From JACMPA01 sp035564115 (GTDB taxonomy: Bacteria > Patescibacteriota > Saccharimonadia > Saccharimonadales > UBA4665): 17,509 bases of DNA. The stretch spans positions 1-17,509 of the forward strand of contig DATMTN010000020.1 in NCBI GenBank assembly GCA_035564115.1, read 5' to 3'. Position 1 is the stretch's first letter, and every line of letters begins with the position of its first letter. Shown here one piece after another: positions 7,231 to 12,217 of this stretch. The position numbers were made by a program, and so were the translations under genes. The notes under the pieces were generated by a model. That model had not been told where the DNA came from. It did no database searches and worked only from the letters and a program-made list of their open reading frames with translations.

Positions 7231-8008
7231 GACCGGTCCTATCGAAAAACCAGCAGAGCCAAGTGCAAAGGCCAACATTCCGTGGAATCCACTATTAGCG
7301 GTAGTCTTCGTAATCGTCACCTATTTCGCGGCACAGATTCTGGCGAGTGTCATCATCGGCATCTATCCAATGCTCCGCGGCTGGGATAAGACCCAGACAC
7401 TGGATTGGACCAATAGCTCTATCATCGCCCAGTTCTCGTATATGCTCCTCGCTTCGGCGCTGGTGGTTGCGGCGGTGTACCAATTTATGAAACTCTACGG
7501 GCGAAGCTGGAAGGCAATTGGCTTTCGACGTCCACGCTGGACAGACCTGGGTATGGGCGTGGCAATCGTGCCGCTGTATTACCTCAGCTATTTTGTGATA
7601 ATAACGGTGGCCGGCAAGCTGGCGCCATCACTGAACGTCAACCAAGCTCAGCAGCTTGGTTTTAGCCCGGTGGGTCCCGGGCAGCTGATTCTAACTGGTA
7701 TCGCGCTGGTGATTCTACCGCCGCTGATGGAGGAAACACTGATGCGCGGCTTCCTGTACACGAGTCTGAAGAAGGGCCTACCGCAGCTCGCTGCAGTCTT
7801 GGTTACGAGTGCAATTTTTGCCAGCGCACACCTGCAGGCCGGCAGTGGGGCACCACTGTTATGGGTGGCGGCAATCGATACGTTTGTGCTGTCGCTATTC
7901 CTGATATGGCTCCGAGAAAAGACGGGTAGTCTGTGGGCCAGTATGACACTACATGCCCTCAAAAACTCGGTGGCGTTTCTGAGCCTATTCATCTTTCATA
8001 TGAGATGA
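7211..8008 (+). CDS. CPBP family intramembrane glutamic protease
   Basis: Membrane protein of the CPBP (Abi/CAAX protease and bacteriocin-processing) family. In 265 residues all three signature motifs are intact: EETLMR (174-179), FASAH (203-207) and HALKN (248-252). Hydrophobic segments lie near 28-52, 73-92, 113-134, 158-172, 192-206, 217-234 and 246-262, and a short Pro/Lys-rich cytoplasmic tail precedes them. The ATG at 7211 lies 20 nt inside rseP in another frame and lacks a ribosome site, so it is probably translated by coupling to rseP. A TTG one codon earlier is less likely. Family members process prenylated proteins or peptides, act in immunity to bacteriocins or cleave membrane proteins, and the substrate here is unknown. 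Pairing with RseP hints at a membrane-proteolysis module. Confidence 0.9.
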   Translation: MSNASSKTGPIEKPAEPSAKANIPWNPLLAVVFVIVTYFAAQILASVIIGIYPMLRGWDKTQTLDWTNSSIIAQFSYMLLASALVVAAVYQFMKLYGRSWKAIGFRRPRWTDLGMGVAIVPLYYLSYFVIITVAGKLAPSLNVNQAQQLGFSPVGPGQLILTGIALVILPPLMEETLMRGFLYTSLKKGLPQLAAVLVTSAIFASAHLQAGSGAPLLWVAAIDTFVLSLFLIWLREKTGSLWASMTLHALKNSVAFLSLFIFHMR

Positions 8009-8010
8009 GA

Positions 8011-8016
8011 TACAAT
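8011..8016 (+). promoter_or_regulatory. -10 element for the proS leader
   Basis: TACAAT at 8011-8016, just after the CPBP stop, places a transcription start at about 8023, exactly at the A of a 24-codon leader ORF. The -35 region (TTCATC, 7988-7993) is weak, so the call rests on the -10 and its spacing. The resulting proS leader would be about 113 nt. Confidence 0.45.
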
Positions 8017-8022
8017 GTGCGC

Positions 8023-8097
8023 ATGATAGTAGTCTCAACAGTGCAGATGTCTCCGATAATGCCGGCGCTCCCGCGACCGGTGGCAATTATTGCCTAA
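8023..8097 (+). CDS. Putative proline-rich leader peptide of proS, 24 aa
   Basis: The frame ATG (8023) to TAA (8095-8097) encodes MIVVSTVQMSPIMPALPRPV plus AIIA. Prolines 11, 14, 17 and 19 are all CCG codons and crowd into nine residues directly upstream of the prolyl-tRNA synthetase gene. The ORF has no ribosome site, but the -10 at 8011-8016 would put the mRNA 5' end at its ATG, as for other leaderless genes in this window. The proline codons lie just after and within RNA structures described in the next entry, which is the arrangement of an amino-acid-responsive leader peptide. A chance ORF cannot be excluded from one sequence. Confidence 0.45.
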   Translation: MIVVSTVQMSPIMPALPRPVAIIA

Positions 8098-8130
8098 CAT
8101 TTCTCTAATTACGTAACTCGAAGGACATCT
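8045..8130 (+). promoter_or_regulatory. Candidate translational attenuator of proS
   Basis: AGATGTCT (8045-8052) is complementary to GGACATCT (8123-8130), which contains the GGA core of the proS ribosome site (7 Watson-Crick pairs plus one G-U). The first strand is codons 8-10 of the leader ORF and ends right before its first proline codon (8053-8055). Two local hairpins lie between the strands. One is a GC-only stem of 7 bp (8062-8068 with 8073-8075 and 8077-8080, bulged A at 8076, loop TCCC) that contains Pro codons. The other is GGCAA-TTA-TTGCC (8082-8094). A ribosome waiting at the first CCG would cover the anti-Shine-Dalgarno strand and free proS translation. The mechanism is inference; the complementarity is seen directly. 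Confidence 0.45.
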
Positions 8131-8135
8131 ACATC

Positions 8136-9401
8136 ATGAGACTCTCACAACTCTTTACGAAAACCAGTAAAACCGCACCAGCGGACGAAGTCAGTAAAAA
8201 CGCCCAGTTGCTTATCCAGGCGGGTTTTGTCTATAAAGAAATGGCTGGAGCGTATGCCTACCTGCCACTTGGACTCAAGGTAGTCGAGAACATCAAGCAG
8301 ATCGTTCGCGAGGAGATGAATGCGTTGGGCAGCAATGAGCTGATCATGACCGGCCTGCAGCGCAAAGATGTCTGGGAAAAGACTGGTCGCTGGGACGATG
8401 AAACTGTCGATGTCTGGTTCAAGTCTAAGTTGAAGGATGACACCGAAGTCGGCTTCGGCTGGAGTCATGAGGAGCCGATCGTGGAGATGCTCAAGCAGTA
8501 TATCCAGAGCTACAAGGACCTCCCCGTCAGCGTCTATCAATTCCAGACCAAACTGCGCAACGAACTGCGCGCCAAGAGCGGTATCATGCGTGGTCGCGAA
8601 TTTGTCATGAAAGACATGTACTCTTTCCACGATTCAGCCGAGAGCCTCGAAGCCTATTACAACCAGTCTATCGAAGCCTATAAGCGCGTTTTTGATCGGT
8701 TGGGGATTGGTGAGGAAACCTATGTGACATTCGCCAGCGGTGGGGCATTCACGAAATTCAGTCACGAATTCCAAACTATCTGCGATGCTGGTGAGGATGT
8801 TATCTACCTGCACCGTGGTAAGAACATTGCGGTCAACGAGGAAGTTATCGATGACGCCGTCAAAGAGCTGGGTATTTCCCGTGATGAGCTCGAAAAGGTA
8901 AAGACAGCCGAAACGGGCAATATCTTTAACTTTGGGACCCAGAAGACTGACGAAATGGGGCTGCATTTCACCGGGCAGGATGGTACCGAACAGTCGTTGT
9001 ATATTGGCTCGTATGGCATCGGTATTACCCGGGTGATGGGTGTGATCGTCGAGAAGTTCGCCGATGAGCGGGGAATTGTCTGGCCCGAGGCAGTCGCGCC
9101 CGCCAAGGTATACTTGGCTCGATTGGGCACAGAAACAGAGGTCGTTCGGGCTGCGGATGAGCTATATAACGAATTGACAAAGCAAGGAATCGGAGTACTA
9201 TATGATGACCGAGAAGAGGCAAGACCCGGAGAAAAGTTCGCCGATGCGGACCTGATGGGCATCCCGTACCGCGTGGTAGTAAGCGCCAAAACTGTCGCCG
9301 CTAACTCGTATGAAATCAAGCGCCGCAGTAGTAATACCAAGGGCGACCCCGAATTAGTCAACCAAACACAATTGCTAAAAATTATGAGTTCACCAATCTA
9401 G
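8136..9401 (+). CDS. proS: Prolyl-tRNA synthetase, short form without the large insertion domain
   Basis: Class II aminoacyl-tRNA synthetase charging tRNA-Pro. Its 421 residues compare with about 570 in typical bacterial ProRS. Motif 2 (RNELRAKSG, 141-149, followed by EFVMKDMYSF) and motif 3 (GSYGIGITR, 291-299) are intact, and the C-terminal anticodon-binding domain begins near 322 (PAKVYLARLG). Between the FSHEFQ block (208-213) and motif 3, where bacterial enzymes carry a roughly 180-residue editing insertion, there is only a 75-residue linker, so cis-editing of misacylated Ala-tRNA-Pro should be absent. The ATG at 8136 has AAGGA at 8121-8125 (10-nt gap). That site can pair with an upstream leader element, suggesting regulation by proline charging. 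The gene follows rseP/CPBP as in the common rseP-proS order. Confidence 0.96.
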   Translation: MRLSQLFTKTSKTAPADEVSKNAQLLIQAGFVYKEMAGAYAYLPLGLKVVENIKQIVREEMNALGSNELIMTGLQRKDVWEKTGRWDDETVDVWFKSKLKDDTEVGFGWSHEEPIVEMLKQYIQSYKDLPVSVYQFQTKLRNELRAKSGIMRGREFVMKDMYSFHDSAESLEAYYNQSIEAYKRVFDRLGIGEETYVTFASGGAFTKFSHEFQTICDAGEDVIYLHRGKNIAVNEEVIDDAVKELGISRDELEKVKTAETGNIFNFGTQKTDEMGLHFTGQDGTEQSLYIGSYGIGITRVMGVIVEKFADERGIVWPEAVAPAKVYLARLGTETEVVRAADELYNELTKQGIGVLYDDREEARPGEKFADADLMGIPYRVVVSAKTVAANSYEIKRRSSNTKGDPELVNQTQLLKIMSSPI

Positions 9402-9434
9402 ACGAGAATGCTAGAACGATAGTATTAAAGGATA

Positions 9435-9440
9435 TATACT
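9435..9440 (+). promoter_or_regulatory. -10 element for greA
   Basis: TATACT at 9435-9440, with a weak -35 (TAGAAC, 9412-9417) at 17 bp, predicts a start near 9447. This gives a leader of about 58 nt carrying a perfect AGGAGG ribosome site at 9491-9496. It is the strongest Shine-Dalgarno sequence in the window and contrasts with the many leaderless genes. Confidence 0.55.
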
Positions 9441-9504
9441 TAAGGTAGATTTCCAAACCAATAGCGAGAAATGACCGGAAGGCCAGAACGAGGAGGAAAC
9501 GAAG

Positions 9505-9963
9505 ATGAAAAAACTATTCAGATTGACCAGTGAAGGTATCGCCGAACTAGAGGCAGAACTGCAGACATTGATTGCTAAGCGTCCTGAAATTGCCGACGAT
9601 ATTAAGACCGCTCGTGAACTCGGTGACCTATCCGAGAATGCCGAATACCAGGCTGCTCGTGCTGAGCAGGAAAAGAATGATGCTCGTATCAGCGAGATCG
9701 AGCATATCCTCCAGAACGTCGAAGTTATTAAGGCGCCAAAGGGTGACAGCAAAGTTCAGCTTGGCTCAACTGTTGAGCTGAAGAGCGATAGCAAGACGAA
9801 GCAGTTCCAGGTCGTTGGTACGGTAGAGGCTGACCCGTTGAACGGCAAGATTTCTGACGAATCGCCAATTGGTAAGGCACTTCTGGGCAAGAAAGTCGGC
9901 GACGATGTCGAGATTCAGACTCCTGTCGAGACTTCGAGCTACAAGGTGGTAAGTATTGCCTAG
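9505..9963 (+). CDS. greA: Transcription elongation factor GreA
   Basis: GreA enters the RNA polymerase secondary channel and stimulates cleavage of backtracked transcripts. The 152-residue length is near the usual 158. Residues 1-75 form the antiparallel coiled coil, with the tip ARELGDLSENAEYQ (37-50) holding the two acidic residues needed for cleavage, Asp41 and Glu44. The C-terminal FKBP-like domain has the family block SPIGKALLGKKVGD (121-134). The ATG at 9505 follows a perfect AGGAGG with an 8-nt gap, so high translation is expected. A 53-aa membrane protein gene starts 17 nt after its stop and is probably in the same transcript. Confidence 0.96.
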   Translation: MKKLFRLTSEGIAELEAELQTLIAKRPEIADDIKTARELGDLSENAEYQAARAEQEKNDARISEIEHILQNVEVIKAPKGDSKVQLGSTVELKSDSKTKQFQVVGTVEADPLNGKISDESPIGKALLGKKVGDDVEIQTPVETSSYKVVSIA

Positions 9964-9980
9964 TAGGCAGTAGGGCGGGC

Positions 9981-10142
9981 ATGAACGACGTTAAGCGACT
10001 TATTCTCGGTATCACCCTCGTAGCGATTGGGCTCGGTATGGTGCTCAGTGCGAGCAGCGTAATGGGCATTATCGGGGTTATTCTGGGCCTCATTGGATGC
10101 TACTTGACGGTCAAGGTCCTGTTGACCGGTCACTTACACTAG
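9981..10142 (+). CDS. Small two-helix membrane protein, 53 aa
   Basis: ATG at 9981 opens 53 codons ending in TAG at 10140-10142. The peptide starts MNDVKR and then has two hydrophobic, glycine-rich segments (about 7-23 and 28-48, the second containing GIIGVILGLIG). It ends in TGHLH. This is a typical small hairpin membrane protein, with its positive N-terminus probably cytoplasmic. It follows greA by 17 nt behind a G-rich but weak ribosome site. The lysS promoter starts at its stop codon. I do not recognise a family. The hydrophobic composition and continuous frame between greA and lysS argue that it is a real gene. Confidence 0.7.
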   Translation: MNDVKRLILGITLVAIGLGMVLSASSVMGIIGVILGLIGCYLTVKVLLTGHLH

Positions 10143-10168
10143 ACGTACCCCTGTTATTTAGATATACT
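10140..10168 (+). promoter_or_regulatory. Promoter of lysS (near-leaderless)
   Basis: TAGACG (10140-10145), a 17-bp spacer and TATACT (10163-10168) predict a start near 10175, 6 nt before ATG 10181. This supports ATG 10181 as the lysS start. The in-frame ATG at 10097 lies upstream of the promoter and inside the preceding small gene. Confidence 0.65.
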
Positions 10169-10180
10169 GAGGCCATAATT

Positions 10181-11710
10181 ATGCAGTGGCTTAATACAGT
10201 TGTTGATGAGTTGATTGCCCGTCATCCGGACGGAGAGATTGTCGTGTCTTCGGGCGTATCACCCTCTGGTACGTACCACCTGGGCACATTGCGTGAAGTA
10301 CTGACGGCCGAAGTTATCGCTGTGGAGCTGGAACGTCGTGGTCGCCAGAGCCGGCACCTGCATATCGTGGATGACCTGGATGTCTTCCGTAAAGTACCGG
10401 CCAACATCGCCGAGGATTTTGCCCAGTACCTGGGCCGTCCACTGTGTGATGTACCAGCACCAGAGGGAGAGGGCTCATACGCCGACTATTTCCTAGCAGA
10501 TCTGCTGACGGCTGCCACTAAAATGCAGCTGAAAATGGAGATTGTTCGTTCGCACGAGAAGTACCGCAGCGGTTTCTTTGTGCCGGTTATCGAACAGGCC
10601 TTGGAGCACACTGACACCATCCGAAAGGTCCTCGAAGATGTTTCCGGGCGTCAACTCGAAGAACAGTGGTCACCAGTACAGGTACTCGAAGATGGCCTGC
10701 TCAAAAACCGTCACTTCGTGTCCATCGACACCGACGCCAAGACGATTGTGTATATCAACAAGGATGGTGCTGAGCAGACAGCCGACTACTCTAACGGTTC
10801 CGTGAAGCTCAGCTGGCGTATCGACTGGCCAGCACGCTGGTCATTGCTGCATGTCCACGCCGAGCCGTTTGGTCGTGATCATGCCACCAAGGGTGGGTCG
10901 TACGACACAGGCAAGGAAATCGTACAGCAGGTCTTCCACGCCGAGGCGCCATACCCAGTCCCGTATAACTTCATTATGCGTACCGGCGATACCAAGAAGA
11001 TGAGCAAGAGCGCCGGCAATGTTATTACAGCTGCCGACCTTCTGAACATTCTGCCGCCGGAAATTGTCTGGTTCTTCCTGATCCGCTACGCCCCTGACAA
11101 ACAGCTGTTCTTCGATCAGGGCGAAACGCTGCTACGGCTGTTCGACGAGTTTGCTGAACTGTCAGCCAAGCCGGACAAAACTCCTGCCGAGCAACAGCTC
11201 CTCGATCTGTGTTTGTATAAGGTTACTGAGCCAACCGTCAGCAATGTGCCATTCAGCCACTTAGTCGCCAGCTACCAGGCCGCTCTGCGCGATGCTGACA
11301 AAACCCTGGAGATTATCGCTCGCACTGAACACGCCGAGACAGTTGCCCGGCAAGCCGATACTATCAAGCGTGAGCTGCAGTTTATCGATAGCTGGCTCGA
11401 CAATTGGGCGCCCGAAGACTTGCGCTTCGCACTCAAAGAGCAGACCGATCCAAGTGAATTCACGGAGCAGGAAAGTGTCTTCTTCAATATGCTAGCCACT
11501 AAGGTGGCCGAAGCTCCCGCCGATGCAGACGGTGCCTGGTTCCACGATACCATCTACGCCTGCAAAGATGATGCTGAGCTCGAGCCGCGGGCCATGTTTG
11601 CTGCACTGTACCGACTGACTATCGGCAAGACCCAGGGCCCACGGGCTGGCTGGTTCCTGAGCATCCTGCCGCGTGACTGGCTGGTTGCCCGCCTGAAGCT
11701 CGAAAAATAG
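10181..11710 (+). CDS. lysS: Lysyl-tRNA synthetase, class I
   Basis: Class I LysRS (LysK type, common in archaea and scattered among bacteria) attaches lysine to tRNA-Lys. In 509 residues it shows the HIGH-equivalent SGTYHLGT (29-36), the WRIDWPARW block (212-220), FGRDHATKGGSYDTG (230-244) and KMSKS (273-277, within DTKKMSKSAGN). A helical anticodon-binding region follows. I chose ATG 10181 because a promoter -10 at 10163-10168 lies just before it and the family's N-terminus begins close to this point. The 28 extra residues from ATG 10097 overlap another gene and look non-native. The next genes are a zincin and an MprF-like lysyl-lipid synthase, which could use the Lys-tRNA made here. Confidence 0.95.
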   Translation: MQWLNTVVDELIARHPDGEIVVSSGVSPSGTYHLGTLREVLTAEVIAVELERRGRQSRHLHIVDDLDVFRKVPANIAEDFAQYLGRPLCDVPAPEGEGSYADYFLADLLTAATKMQLKMEIVRSHEKYRSGFFVPVIEQALEHTDTIRKVLEDVSGRQLEEQWSPVQVLEDGLLKNRHFVSIDTDAKTIVYINKDGAEQTADYSNGSVKLSWRIDWPARWSLLHVHAEPFGRDHATKGGSYDTGKEIVQQVFHAEAPYPVPYNFIMRTGDTKKMSKSAGNVITAADLLNILPPEIVWFFLIRYAPDKQLFFDQGETLLRLFDEFAELSAKPDKTPAEQQLLDLCLYKVTEPTVSNVPFSHLVASYQAALRDADKTLEIIARTEHAETVARQADTIKRELQFIDSWLDNWAPEDLRFALKEQTDPSEFTEQESVFFNMLATKVAEAPADADGAWFHDTIYACKDDAELEPRAMFAALYRLTIGKTQGPRAGWFLSILPRDWLVARLKLEK

Positions 11711-11713
11711 CGC

Positions 11714-11740
11714 TTGTGCTTATACTATACTTTGTATACT
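11714..11740 (+). promoter_or_regulatory. Promoter region with three TATACT boxes before the zincin gene
   Basis: Three TATACT hexamers occur at 11721-11726, 11726-11731 and 11735-11740, with TTGTGC at 11714-11719 as a possible -35 (15 bp from the last box). The last box predicts a start near 11747, 4 nt before ATG 11751, so the transcript would be near-leaderless. Confidence 0.55.
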
Positions 11741-11750
11741 ATTGAGAGAT

Positions 11751-12122
11751 ATGCTTGAACTCTCCGATGACCGCTTTCAACAGCTGATAGATGAGGCGCT
11801 GGGCGAGTTGCCAAAACGCTCGCTGGACCACCTGAAAAATGTGGCGATTCTTTTTGCGGATGAGCCAAGTGAAGAACAGCGCGAAAAGCTAAAACTCCTG
11901 CCATATCAATCACTCTACGGTCTCTACGAGGGTATCCCATTGCCGTTTCGCCAGGGGCAACACACGACATTGCCAGATCGGATAACCCTGTTCAAATTAC
12001 CGATTTTGGGCTCCAGTAACACCGAAGCGAAGCTGAAAGAACAGATCAAACACACCCTGTGGCACGAAGTCGCTCACTACTACGGTCTCAACCATGATCA
12101 GATCCACGCCAAAGAGTCGTAG
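11751..12122 (+). CDS. Small zincin-like metallopeptidase (Zincin_1 type)
   Basis: A 123-residue protein resembling the short bacterial metallopeptidase family with a zincin fold (Pfam Zincin_1, formerly DUF1025). The C-terminal HEVAHYYGLNH (105-115) fits HExxHxxGxxH, with His105, His109 and probably His115 as zinc ligands and Glu106 as catalytic base. A LYGLYEGIPLP segment (55-65) is also typical of the family, where it precedes the strand before the active helix. No signal peptide or membrane segment is seen, so it should be cytoplasmic. ATG 11751 is preferred over the in-frame TTG at 11742 because the nearest -10 ends at 11740. The physiological substrate of the family is poorly known. Confidence 0.85.
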   Translation: MLELSDDRFQQLIDEALGELPKRSLDHLKNVAILFADEPSEEQREKLKLLPYQSLYGLYEGIPLPFRQGQHTTLPDRITLFKLPILGSSNTEAKLKEQIKHTLWHEVAHYYGLNHDQIHAKES

Positions 12123-12157
12123 GCTATACCCCTCCTGTTAAATGAGCGCATCAAACG

Positions 12158-12186
12158 GTGCTCGGCACGAAGAAACAAACTTCTTC
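12158..12186. repeat. Two small adjacent inverted repeats before the MprF-like gene
   Basis: GTGC-TCG-GCAC (12158-12168) is directly followed by GAAGAA (12169-12174), which pairs with TTCTTC (12181-12186) across ACAAAC. They lie in the 95-bp spacer after the zincin gene and before the -10 at 12205. They could end the zincin transcript or bind a regulator. No T-run follows, so the terminator reading is weak. Confidence 0.3.
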
Positions 12187-12204
12187 TTACCCCCGTTTCT
12201 ACGG

Positions 12205-12210
12205 TATACT
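12205..12210 (+). promoter_or_regulatory. -10 element of the MprF-like gene (leaderless)
   Basis: TATACT at 12205-12210, preceded by GG, predicts a start at about 12217, one nt before ATG 12218. No good -35 is seen. The position argues for ATG 12218 as the start instead of the in-frame GTG at 12158. Confidence 0.6.
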
Positions 12211-12217
12211 ACCTACA

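Noticed and set aside
8061..8100. GC-rich hairpin before proS as an intrinsic terminator
   Set aside because: No T-run follows either hairpin, and proS would lose its promoter. A translational role fits better.
8804..9361. 185-codon minus-strand frame inside proS
   Set aside because: Ser/Thr/Ala-rich low-complexity translation typical of an antisense shadow. The proS frame is clearly the real one.
9110..9395. More AT-rich codon choice (AGA, GGA, CTA) in the last quarter of proS, as a sign of recombination
   Set aside because: The shift is mild and the protein is continuous across the anticodon-binding domain. It is not enough to claim transfer.
9471..9533. Twenty-codon frame upstream of and overlapping greA
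   Set aside because: Its codons are the greA ribosome site read out of frame, with no ribosome site of its own. Probably chance.
10097..10180. In-frame upstream ATG that would extend LysRS by 28 residues
   Set aside because: It overlaps the 53-aa membrane gene and lies upstream of a good promoter whose start falls at about 10175. The extra residues do not look like the family.
12158..12217. GTG start extending the MprF-like protein by 20 residues
   Set aside because: The GTG sits in a small hairpin and the -10 at 12205-12210 lies inside the extension. ATG 12218 fits a leaderless start.
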